In this document: positions 25,640 through 36,839 of the stretch, piece after piece
How positions within the stretch are numbered: the first letter of the stretch is position 1
How the letters are laid out: the number at the start of each line of letters is the position of its first letter
DNA from: Dermatemys mawii
Taxonomy: Eukaryota > Chordata > Testudines > Dermatemydidae
Assembly (NCBI GenBank): GCA_007922305.1
Contig: ML677334.1
Span: 56,160,720 to 56,224,719 of the forward strand
DNA length: 64,000 nucleotides
Direction of reading: 5' to 3'
The notes under the pieces: model-generated
What the model was told of the DNA's origin: nothing
Database searches by the model: none
The model's input: only the letters and a program-made list of their open reading frames with translations
Translations under genes and position numbers: made by a program

Positions 25640-28450
25640 TCCCGTTGCAGAACTTGTTCTAAAAATCACATGCATTCTTTGTAGCTGTCACAGTTTTAAT
25701 TTGCTTATAAGTAAATTCTTCAAAACTAGGAGTCTCTAGTTTTACTTTGGGGAGGGAAGGGGGTGGGAAACTGTGTAACGTATCTAAGAGGTGAGGTTTG
25801 TTCTTGTTTTAAAAATCAAAAGAATAATTTTAAAGAATATCCCCTTTAGTAGTTGGACATGATCTTTGTCTCTGTAGCTATTTATGTATAAGTAAAAAAA
25901 GAGAATTTGGAAACCAAATATATTGTCACATGAAAACAACATTTTAACTAAAGGAAAATAATGCATTTTATTAACAAGATATATGCAGAGGTCCTGGAAC
26001 TATCTGGATAGTTGGGGTGCTGAGAGCCATTAAACCAAACTGTACACCCCATATACGATTGAAACCACTTCAAGCCAGGGGGTATGGTAACAGCTCCCCT
26101 AGTTCCAGAACCTATGGCTATATGCATGAAATATTTAAGTAAGGTAAAGTAGTAAACAAGGTTTTGGAAAAATAGACTGAATATAGTTGGAAATAATGGT
26201 ACAATAGCATTATAAATGTCTGAGTTAATGTATAAATAAGACGTGAGTTGTTGACTTTCAATGCTACTTCTTTATATGAATGCAGGGCTCATGAAAAAGT
26301 GCAGAACTGATAGTCCTGAGATTGATAAAACAGAAAATTTTGGAAATACTTTTTCCAGGCTACCTCAACTCTGACTTGGATGGAGTCCTTGCAGTTGAGA
26401 ACAATTATGTGTCACTTCCTTTTACTTGTCTCCTGCTCTAGCAAGTTTAACAATTAGTGCTGCAGCTTTTACTCTACTCTATCCTGAAAACCTTAGCCCT
26501 CTGAGTGAGCCTGACTCACATATGTGATCCGACTTCCCACTGAACTCAGTTATACTCCGAAATGTAAGGACTAGTCATCTAATTAATGGATGGTTGCTTT
26601 TGTGACATGGACACATATCTACCAGAAACTGGATTGAGACCAACACATTTTTTTCAGAATAGGCTACTAAAGAGTCATCAGTTAGTAAGTCCTTTCATGT
26701 ACAACTGACAGACTGAATTTGAACTAGTCACCTAGAAGTGAAAGGCTATATTCCCCATTACCAGTCTCTTGAGAACTGAATTAATCAATTTTATAAAAGC
26801 AAGTGTGTGCACTACAGCACTGTATTATTAAGTAAGAAAGGAAAGTGTTGTTCTTTGAGTATAAGGTCATATGCTCAGTAAGAGAATTACAGATTTTGGT
26901 TGGCATTATTATTTCTACAGCGCCAAAAAAAGCATGCTTTGATTGCTCTACAGTCTATACACATATTATCCCCTTTTTGAAGAGCTTGGAAGTCTAAATA
27001 ATACGCATAACATTGCATGTTAATTTTAATCATAATAAGCAAACAATAATAAATGGGTTTGACAGAGACACTTTATAATAATTGTTTATAAAAATATATT
27101 CCAAATAACTTACTACTATGAAAGCCATGTTGAATGACAAATGCTATGGACTTCAAATCAAAGCAGGAGGGGGACATGATTAATGATTAGTTGCTATCCT
27201 CATGCTCTCACACTTTTATTTATTCAACAAACTTAATGTGCATATGAATAAGGAAAGACTGAAGATCGTTACTAAACTACCAACATGGAAATGCCTCTCA
27301 GAGCGGAGTAGGACTGAACAGGGATTTTTTAAATTGATATCCACATTTTAATTGCAAGAGCTTTATTTACCTTTTGAACAACAGTTTCCCCTTACTATAT
27401 TTATTCTGAAGATGTTTTGTTGAAAACAACTATACATTAATTTGTAAGATTCAAAAGCAGTGTTCCTTCTGCAAAGCAAAACCTCAGAACAAATATCAGA
27501 TGACATTTTAAGTGTCATGTTTCTTTTTGTGTTATGTCTATGGATTACTCCGTATGCAGGCTATACAACATCATTAGATAGAATAAGAATAAAATGGAAT
27601 ACAAATTTTACTATTTTTATTCCCATTTATTTCAGTGGGGCTTTGGATCAAACCCTATTGGGCAGAACCAGTAGATAAGCTCTGGGGAAACAAAACAAAA
27701 AAAACCCCAAACCCCAATCTCTATATTTGACTTTTAGTGATACTTAACAACCACACATTAGTCAAAGACAAGTTTTGTAACCTTTTCATTAGCCCATTTT
27801 AAAGCAACAACTTGATTTAGATCCAATGCTATTATTAAAGACACCTCACTGAAAATGACCGAGAATTATGTTTGTCAGTTTTGACAGAAGTATGCCAAGG
27901 CATAAACCAAAAGTGTATTTGGCTGTTTTGCCTCTATTTGAGTGCTAGTTTACTTGTATATAATATTAGTTTTCCAGCTAATAGTGAACAACACTGATCC
28001 CTTTATAGAAAAAGTAGTGTTCTACTATTAACTGCAATGCCAATGCCTTTATAGATAGGCTTCAAATATTATCTGCACCTGCACTGAAACAGAAATTAGT
28101 ATATATTTATTTCAGATTTTAAACTGCACAGAATCCAGTTTTTAAATCCAGTGTTTTTTATTAAACACATCCCATTGCTATTGTCAGCTTTTCTGTGACA
28201 AATTATGCCTTTCAAAGATTTTTGTCCTTTTAAAACCACACTAAACTTAAAACACACATAGAGCTTGAAAATGCTGCATGTCTGTGGCAACTGGCAAGCA
28301 GGAATCTTTTACAGGCTAGTGTCATTAACATCTTAATTTAAAAACAAAAAAGAAAATGTAGTCCTTATGGTTACAAAGGTAATACTGCACACAAGAACAA
28401 CTTTCTTATGCAAAAAAGGTTTAAGTCTGCAGGTGGACAGCTCTAGAATC
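25640..28450. other. AT-rich intron 2 sequence, only faint repeat traces
   Basis: A family-B-like trace (TATTTCTACAGCGCCAAAAA near 26910) is the only repeat similarity I see. No coding or RNA feature was found. Confidence 0.45.
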
Positions 28451-28512
28451 TGTCACTGCTTAAAGCTTTTCAAACTGCTGCAAATGGAAAAAACGGGGTT
28501 ACTTACCCAGTA

Positions 28513-28775
28513 ACTGTTGTTCTTTGAGATGTGTTGCTCATATCCATTCCAAAACCCACCCTCCCTTCTTGCCGGAGACTCTGACAGTGGGGAAGAACTG
28601 AGGGGGGCGCCAGGTCGCCTACTGTATATATCCAGCGCCATAAAGGCACCACTCCAGGGGGCTCCATAGCCGACCCGGCGGGGGTTGCTAGGGTAAAAAT
28701 CTTCCGGCAGCCGTGCACGCTGCGCGAGCACACACCTACTTGGAATGGATATGAGCAACCACTCGAAGAAGAACT
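28513..28775. mobile_element. MITE-like element with ~35-bp inverted termini
   Basis: The left end GTTGTTCTTTGAGATGTGTTG followed by CTCATATCCATTCCAA is mirrored at the right end by TTGGAATGGATATGAGCAACC and CACTCGAAGAAGAACT. The interior is GC-rich (CCGGCGGGGGTTGC type) and carries a TATATATCC motif. No coding capacity is visible. I recall this repeat as common in turtles, but I cannot name the family. Confidence 0.6.
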
Positions 28776-30269
28776 GAATTTACAGTTCCTACTCAGAACT
28801 TTATGGGCAACAGAGAAACTGACAAGAATCAGATCAGTTTCATTCTGCAGACCCTCTACTAAGAGCTAGATCTCTCCCCTCTCACCAGCCACGCCACCAG
28901 AGAAAGTGATCCCCGCTCAGTGATGGGCTAGGTGCCTGCAGCCAGACTCAGGAAGTAATGGAATTGGTTACTGCCATTTGCAACGGAGTTAAGAACTATA
29001 GGTTTAATCCTCCACTATGTCTTAACATAAGGGTGTGCAGAGCTCAGAACTGGCAGGGAGCAAATAGTGTCTTTGAAATCCTCAGATGCCCAGACCTGGC
29101 ATAAATTATAGCTTTAAACGATAGTGCTGGAAGATGACCTCCCACCAGCAGATAATCCGCCATAGTGGAGTCTCCCTCTGCCATGCCCTCTTCCCTTTCC
29201 TCTTGCCTCACCTGCTTCTTTTCCCCAGAAAGACGACTCCCCTTTTACTGTGTGGTGCACCTCTAGTAGAGACAGCAGTAGTGAGAGAGGAAGAGGGCAC
29301 AGGAGGCAGAAGAATTAAGACTGTCTACTTTACACTGGCTGAAGATTCCCCTGACAAAGAGGAAATTCTCCAGTGAAAATCTCTAGTTGGTGTAATTTCA
29401 CTTTGCATTGTATAAGGGCTGGATCCTCTTTCTGTTTCTATTGGCCAGCAAGGGACCATTAAGATGATCCAACCTTTGTATCGCCTGAACTTGGTTAGGA
29501 ACCTCACTATCAGGAGTGCTGGCAAGAAGATGAAACATTGAGTTTTCCTTCACGGGGGACAGAGAAGATGGCCCTCACCAGCTCTGATCTCTTTTCAGCA
29601 TTAGAGGCAGGTGATGGGTAGCATTTTGTTCAGGGGTGTGACAGAATGCTAGCTGTATACCCTGGTCACTAAGATTGCTACACCATGAGATGGCTACAGA
29701 CTCAGATGAAAGCAATTAACCACCTTCTGTTGGGGGGATTACAAGCATGCGGGTGGTAATTACTTGCCTAGTGATACAATTGGCAGTAACAGATGTGGGA
29801 GGAACAGGTAGCAGGTGAGCGGAGCTCTGTGGAAAGCTTCCAATGCAATATGCCTCTGTCATGATCTGCTTGCAAAAGAACTGTGAAATAAAAAATACAT
29901 ATTGTGAAAGGGAAACATCCTGTATGTGTTTATGACACCAGGCAATGGGAACAAGGCAAGGCAGTGTGGCACATAGGGTAGCTGAAGAACTTCCCTGTGA
30001 CAAGGTGACTGATGAACAACTGAACTTCTGGATCTCTCTTTGGAAGAAGATGTGTTGCAGCATTCCTTGTTCCAGGAACCATTTCTCACATTCCATCATT
30101 GATTTGCTTAACCTGTCTGCAATAGATTTTTCCCCTTCTTGCCACATGAATGGCAGATATACATATCTGTGGCATCCCATGTTGCTGAAGAACACATTGC
30201 CACATTCTTACCAGTTGTCGTTTTATCAGTGTTGATGTTTTCATGCTGAGGTAGATTGAACTACTATGA

Positions 30270-31000
30270 TCTAGATGAGAAGTGTTGAAAGTATGTATTA
30301 CTGAAGCCAGGTCATCAGCAGCAGTGACAAGCAGCAGTTTTCTAGCTAGTTCTTACAGACACTGCTATGTGAAAGCTCAACTTCAGTGCAGAGTCCCGAA
30401 CTGCAGACTAACAATGATTTGTGGCTGTGCATCCTTAATCAGTGGAGACCATACTATGGGTACAAGGTCTTCAAACTATTTCTCTATTTACAAGTAAACT
30501 TCCATCTTGTTAGGGTTCAGCTTCAACCAGCTATTCTTCATGCATTTGCTGATTTTAGACAGATACCAAGATAATAGTCTCTCACGCTGTTATTATAGGT
30601 TGCAAAAAATGGGACAGGTAAGTGCATATTATTAATCATATCTACCCATGAAGTCTCCCCAGGTTCTCTTAGTGGATATATGTAAATATTAAATAGGTTT
30701 GGGAAGACCTATTGAGCATTGTGGGTCTCTACAAGGGAGGGGTCGTGCAATTCTCATCATTATCTTCTTATTGCCTCTTTCCAGAAAGAGTTAACTCATT
30801 TTAGTGAGCCCTGCCGATTCTTGCAGAATGGGTAACAATAGCTTCTGAGCGACTGTACTGAATGCTGGGGAGAAGTCCAGGAATATTAAGGACAATTCCC
30901 TCTTTAACTGAACAATCTCAGTCTAAAGAGGACTCAACCAATCAGGGCTCCCCTTTTGCATACCTGCCTAAGCTACTTGGCCACGGTCTTCAAGGTCACT
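30270..31000. mobile_element. old LINE relic (CR1/L3-like, low certainty)
   Basis: AACTTCCATCTTGTTAGGGTTC, CTGATTTTAGACAGATACC, GGAAGACCTATTGAG and GTACTGAATGCTGGGGAGAAGTCC follow in order a pattern I recall from ancient amniote LINE consensus sequence. All frames are heavily interrupted. Confidence 0.35.
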
Positions 31001-31192
31001 CTCTGAAGGTCCGTCACCTAAGTCAATGGCAAATCTCCCATTCACTTACAAGATACAGGATAAAGGTGCAAGTCATTAAAACTGAGCATATTCATAGTTA
31101 AAGCTACCATTCTGCTTTTTACTCCACTAGCAGCACTCTAGTTGCCTCTGTAATACACACTTCACAACTTTATGCTCTATCCCAGGGGTGGG

Positions 31193-31684
31193 CAAACTAT
31201 GGCCCGTGGGCCACATCCGGCCCACAGGACCATCCTGCCCAGCCTCTAAGCTCCCAGATGGGGAGGCTGCTCCCGGCCCCTCCCCTGTTGTCCTTCCTCC
31301 CCCGGAGCCACACCACTGAGTGGGCAGCACTCTGGGTGGCAGGGCTGCGTGTTCCTCCAGGAGAGTGCGGCTCTGAGTGGCATGGTAAGGTGGTTGGGGC
31401 CCGGGGATGGGGGGTGGATGTATAAGGGACAGAGGATCCCAGGGGTCAGTCAGGGGACAAGGAGCTGTGGGGGTCGGTTTGGTAGAAGGTGGTGTCCCAG
31501 AGGATGGTTTAGGTTGGGGGTCTCTGGAGGGGGCAATCAGGGGACAGGGGGGGTTGGATGGGTTGATGGTTCTGAGGGGGGTGGGAAGTGAGAGGAGGTC
31601 GGAAACATGGCGGGGGCCAGGCTGTTTCGGGAAGCCATCCATACAGTTTTGCAACCCCAATGTGGCACTCGGGCCAAAAAGTTA
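31193..31684 (+). mobile_element. non-autonomous hAT element, G-rich interior
   Basis: The left end CAGGGGTGGGCAAACTATGG followed by CCCGTGGGCC is a classic hAT (Charlie-like) terminus. Near the right side GGCACTCGGGCCAAAAAGTT is the usual subterminal sequence. The expected right terminus (AGTTTGCCCACCCCTG) is not there: after AAAAAGTT comes AGAG and then another copy of CAGGGGTGGGCAA in direct orientation at 31690. The interior (31390-31600) is built of G-rich quasi-repeats. Confidence 0.7.
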
Positions 31685-31689
31685 GAGCA

Positions 31690-31702
31690 GGGGTGGGCAA
31701 TC
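31690..31702 (+). mobile_element. second hAT-type terminus, direct orientation
   Basis: CAGGGGTGGGCAA repeats the first 13 bp of the element that begins at 31193. The sequence after it diverges, so it is either a truncated second insertion or a rearranged right end. Confidence 0.5.
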
Positions 31703-32439
31703 TGCTATACAAAAAAAGATACTTTAAAATAAAATTTTAAAAAGGACACAATCTATTTAAATACAAGTCATTATCTGAACAGTACCACTACCTAAACACA
31801 CTGTAACTGAGATACTAAAGAAAGTGCCTTTTCTCAGTTCATTTATTTTTTACATGAGACAACATTTTGTCTAGTCAGTTTTACGTATTGTCAGTCTTCC
31901 CTGTTTACATGGGCTTTTTGGACCACACAAAAGAGTGAAAAATATTTTAAAAATAGGAAAGTGCGATTATAAAACAAGACCACCTGGCAGGGGGCTCAGC
32001 TATTTGTCCTACCTGAAACTACTTTTAACATTTTTTTTAAAATACTTAATTTCAAGTTGTCAGTATCCCTTCCAAGGTTGCCCACACAACCTTTACTGTC
32101 TCATACAGTGTATGCATTACAATGCATTCTTTAATTACATGGCTATATAAATGTATTTCCATAGGAAATAAGTGGATCGTGATCTGTGACTGAAGCAGCT
32201 GAATTATATTTTTTACTTTCATTGGACAATGAGCAGCCCCCTACTCTCATTCATTACACCAGGTCCACTCAATACAAGTGACAAAATCTGGCCTCAGTTA
32301 TAGCAGTGTAAATTCAAAGTCCCCTGCTTTCAAAAGACTTACTCCATATTTACATTTTGGAATGTGCAATCACAACTTGGCTCAAAATCAGACACTGATC
32401 TGGACAACTCCTGTTTCATTCAATACGTATAGTCTGTGT

Positions 32440-32515
32440 ATGGACATCCGGATCCCTAATCTTGATAGTAAGTTAAGCACATGCATAAGTGTTTGCAAGA
32501 TCAGGCATTGACTGA
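32440..32515 (-). repeat. ancient palindromic repeat, family C half-copy
   Basis: GTAAGTTAAGCACATGCATA followed by AGTGTTTGCAAGATCAGGC is the reverse-oriented half of a repeat whose other half appears at 47115 and 50705 (CCTGCAAACACTTATG...). Confidence 0.45.
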
Positions 32516-34754
32516 GACAGGATCCTGTGGAAACAGTGTGTGAGACTGCATCACAAGGCCTATGTAAAAGGAAATCATCAAAATATGCGCAACCGCAATA
32601 TTAACACTTCTTTACACATGCATGTTTTTCTCTTCAACCTTACTCTTTTGTTAATATTGCTCTTTGTATGGAGTTTCCTAGTTTTTCTTTTTAAGAAAAA
32701 CTTGTAAAATGAAAATTCCATAACATGAAACTATATGAGAGACAGCAACAGAATGCTGTGGCCTGTACAACATGTGAATTTCTACAGAATCCTTGCCTCT
32801 AATCTGTGTGCTAGGCATAGTAACACAAATTCATCTTTGGTATAACTCCATAGAAGTCACTGTAATTACACCGAGAATGAATCTGGTTCACTGCATAGAG
32901 CTGAATTCAGAGTGGTTCAAAATAACTTTGTATTTGTTAGTGATGTCAAAAACTTTAACACAGCATTATTTAATTTAGTCATTAAGTATTTAGTTACTAC
33001 TGGAATTCAATTATATTTAGTATGGTAATATGTTTTGCAATGCAGGATATTTCCCTATAATATCAGTTCAATAGGAAGCTTTAGTAAGTCTGTCTCCTGG
33101 GTTGTTAGAAAGATGACAAGTCAACAAAAGATACCATTGTAGTTCTAAATGATAGAACGGAATGTATAATTACACACACAATGTGAAAATCAACACAGTT
33201 TCACGTAGGAATTATGTGAATACATACTCACTTGCATTTTTGTTCAGCAATTTCCAATACAATGGCCCTTTCTAATTTATGTTTAAAGTGCGTTTGTTTT
33301 TTAATTGGAGGCCTCCATGACTAAATTCCCCAGTTTTAGGGCCAAATCCTCAGCCTCATGTGTTCTGGCCCCCGTGCAAAAACACTCTGACATAGTCATA
33401 GCCTTTCCATATAGAGACATAACTGAAGAATGCTGCACTCCAGTGATCCAGGAAGAATAATGGTCCCTTGAGAGCTACTACCAGCTGGCATACCTTAGAG
33501 CAACCCTAAGGCTGCTCTAAATGACGTTGGAAATGATGTAAAACTGGCCTTAAGACCACAGTCACAAACAACTCCCTTCCAGCTCCCTGTTGAGCTATGC
33601 CCAGGGCTTACTGGGCACAGCCAAGGATTCAGCCCTTATACTTAATATTTTCTTACATATGAAGAACACGACATTTTAGATCTTTATAAGCATTTGTTCA
33701 TGTAGTTAAAGAGGAAATGAAACACTGTGGAATGAAGTATTTCTCCTCACAAATAATTTTACTGTAAGCAAAAGCTCACTCTTAACTAGAATAAGAATGT
33801 AACATTCTAACAATACAAGATTTATATTTATTTTTCTATAAATGGATTTTCCCCATATCAAAATGCATTGTAAGCCACTCTACTGAAATTCAGGAATAGA
33901 AGTGTGGTTTTGTTTTGGGTTGGGTTTTTTGGGGGTGGGTGGTGGTGGTGGAGTTTAATGGGGTTAAACAAACAAATACTTCTGTCTTTAGCCTCAAGTA
34001 TTCCACAAGGGAAAAGGAAAACAAAGAAGTTCTGATTGATATGGCAATTGTATAACTCATTTGAGAAGAGCATTTTATCTTTGCATATCCTCTATCTTTG
34101 GTATTTGCTTTTCTCTGTCAAGTAAATGTAACAAAATGAAACTGGAATATAGGGTTTAGAAAATCTAAAATGTTCAATATTTGAGCTTAAATTCAAATGG
34201 CAAAAATATTTATTCAGAATTCAAGCTAGTAAGGGCTACTACATTACTGACTCCCTTGACAGTATACACAGAACCAAATTTTAACCTTCAGTTACAACTA
34301 AAAGCCCCAATGAAGACAATGGGATTTCATGAACTTAAGTGAGGACTTAATTTGGACCCACTGTGTATATCCAAAATGTTGTATTTAATTACTCTTATAC
34401 ACCACATTTTATATACATATTTTTTTATTTTGCTCAATTAAAACAAAAATATTAATAAACAGTTTAACTAGAATTATAAAGAAATTAAAATTGGACACCT
34501 TAACTTAAATCAGATGTGAAAGTTTACAAAAGCCAAAAAAAATGCAGTTAATATAGATATTTTACAGTTGTTCAATAAGGTGAACAAAAAATATTTTATA
34601 CATACTCTAGGATATATTCTGTACTTAACTGGGGTGTCGGGTGTTGTAAGAGAGCAAAGAACCACATTGCAGTGGACAAGGAAGTTCTGGCTTCAAAAAA
34701 GGAATATTGTGTTTTCCAGAGGTTAAGCATTTGAGAATAAGTTAAAAGCTTTGT

Positions 34755-34985
34755 GAGGCTGCAGAAGGAGCCAGGGTACTCAGCCTATTGGGCATACAGG
34801 CTGTAGGGCAGGCGGAGAGCCATGGTGCTCTCCTGTTTGACCTCCCCAAGCAGCCTGTCTGCAGCTTCCAGCTGCCAACATGGAAGGCTCTTGTCAATTT
34901 TGCTTTCACCCTGCAGGCAGCAAATGAAATTGACAAGAGCCTACCAGGCAGGCAGCCTCATTTTGATTTTCCTAATGGAAAATAG
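34755..34985. repeat. unclassified GC-richer repeat with 16-bp perfect inverted repeat
   Basis: AGGCTCTTGTCAATTT (34885-34900) is perfectly mirrored by AAATTGACAAGAGCCT (34927-34942) across a 26-bp loop. The surrounding 230 bp are GC-richer than the intron. No family could be assigned. Confidence 0.45.
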
Positions 34986-35689
34986 ACATTTTTTGACAAA
35001 ATTAAAAAATTCTACCATGGACCATTTGGATTTTACAAAAAGGGAATTTACTGTTAAAAAATTATTCTGACAGAAAACTGACCAACTCTATTGTTAAGGT
35101 CTGATGGAGCACAAAGAAACATACTACATACTACTGGCACAAGAGAATAATTGTTAACAGAAGGAAAGAGAAGCCTTGATAGAAGGGTTTTTGGCTCTAA
35201 TTTTAAGCGCAGTATGAGGCGTCCTCTCTTCTAAAGTTACATTCACAGCATAAAAGACAATGCAAATACACTTGCACCAAAACAGTCAAGTAATCCCATT
35301 ATCAAGGAGAGAGAAGATTACAGTAATCTCCGGCCCCTTGTGGGGAGCTGGAGGACAGCAGGTCCTTCTAGGTGATGGGTGACACTGTACACTAGATGTC
35401 AGAGGCTCCAAATACTAGACCTAGAGTCTAGCTGGTAGAGTGTGTGAAACCCAACATACTATACCAGCTGTCTCCAACTGCTACGCTCCTTTGAAGATAC
35501 TCTGCATCCCTGCCCTATTGTTGAATATGAACAAGTGTCACAGATCCTTTCTCCTCTTGGCAGCCTATATCCCTCCAGTCAGGAACAAGAAGAGCACCAG
35601 GAGATTCACTGTTAACAGTTCATGTCACAGCCCCTCTGCTGACCTAGGACTGTTCAGCAGATTCATCACACTGCATTACTGTTTGGTGG

Positions 35690-36830
35690 CAGAGGTGCGG
35701 GGAAAAATAAGTATAGAGCTGTTTAATTACACTCCACTTGAATTCCTCCTTTACCTGATTGGTATGTCCCCTTATCCCGTTTGAAATTATTTCATGGAAT
35801 GCTTAACAGTAGGGTTCCTTAAAATAGGAAGAGGATCCTCTTCAGGCACCTTATGAGAATGTGGCTTTTCTTTCTCTGCCTAAGAGTCAGGCCAGGAAGA
35901 ATGAAGGCTTGGGGTTTCACACGACATGTGACCATGTCACCTGGTACTGAAATCCATCTTAAACCTGGTGCTTTTCCATTTAGAAGGAGTGGTGGGGACC
36001 CAGAGAGACAAAAGATTCCTGCCTTGTGCCAAGATAAGGGGGTGAAACAGAAAAAGATGGTTCCAGTCATGAGAAATCCTCTATTTACGACCTGAACTGG
36101 AACAAACAAGGACTGTACTGGGGAAAGGATTGGGCCCAGACTAGGAAGGAGTCCAGTCTATGAAAGAAGTTTATTGGAACATCTCTGAGGGTGAGATTTT
36201 ATCTGTGGTCAGTTTCTTAATGTATTAGGCTTAAACTTGCATGATTTTATTTTATTTTGCTTTGCTTGGTAACTTACTTTGTTCTGTCTGTTATTACTTG
36301 GAACCACTTAAATCCCCCTTTTTATACTTAATGAAAATCATTTTTGTTTATTATTGAACCCAGAGTAAGTAATTAGTACCTGGGGGAGCAAACAGCTGTG
36401 CATATCTCTGTATCACAGAGGGCAGACAATTTATGAGTTTATCCTGTATAAGCTTTATACAGAGTAAAACAGATTTGGGGTTTGGATCTCATTGGGGCTA
36501 GATGTCTGGGTGCTAGAGACAGGAGCACTTCTTAAGCTGTTTTCAGTTATGTCTGCAGCTTTGGGCATGTGGTTCAGACCCTTGGTCTGTGTTGTAGCAG
36601 ACTGGCATGTCTGGCTCAACAAGACAAGGTTCTGGAGGCCCAAACTGACAGAGAAAATAGGCTAAGAGGTAGTCTCAGCACATCAGGTGACAGTTCCAAG
36701 GGAGTCTCTGTTACCGAACCCATCACACTAGGGTTCCTTAAAATAGCAAGAGGATCCTCTCCAGCTACCTTGAGAGAACGTGGCTTTTGTTTCTCTGCCT
36801 GAGAGATGGGAAGGCCGAGGAAGCAGTAGT
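35690..36830 (+). mobile_element. candidate LTR-retroelement relic with direct repeats
   Basis: TTTGGTGGCAGAGGTGCGGGG at 35681-35701 resembles the primer-binding-site region that follows an LTR. A block beginning AGGGTTCCTTAAAATAGGAAG (about 35811-35899) recurs as AGGGTTCCTTAAAATAGCAAG (about 36730-36815). The two copies lie about 0.92 kb apart in direct orientation. No gag or pol frame is visible. This may be leader sequence with an internal duplication. Confidence 0.35.
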
Positions 36831-36839
36831 AGAAAAATA

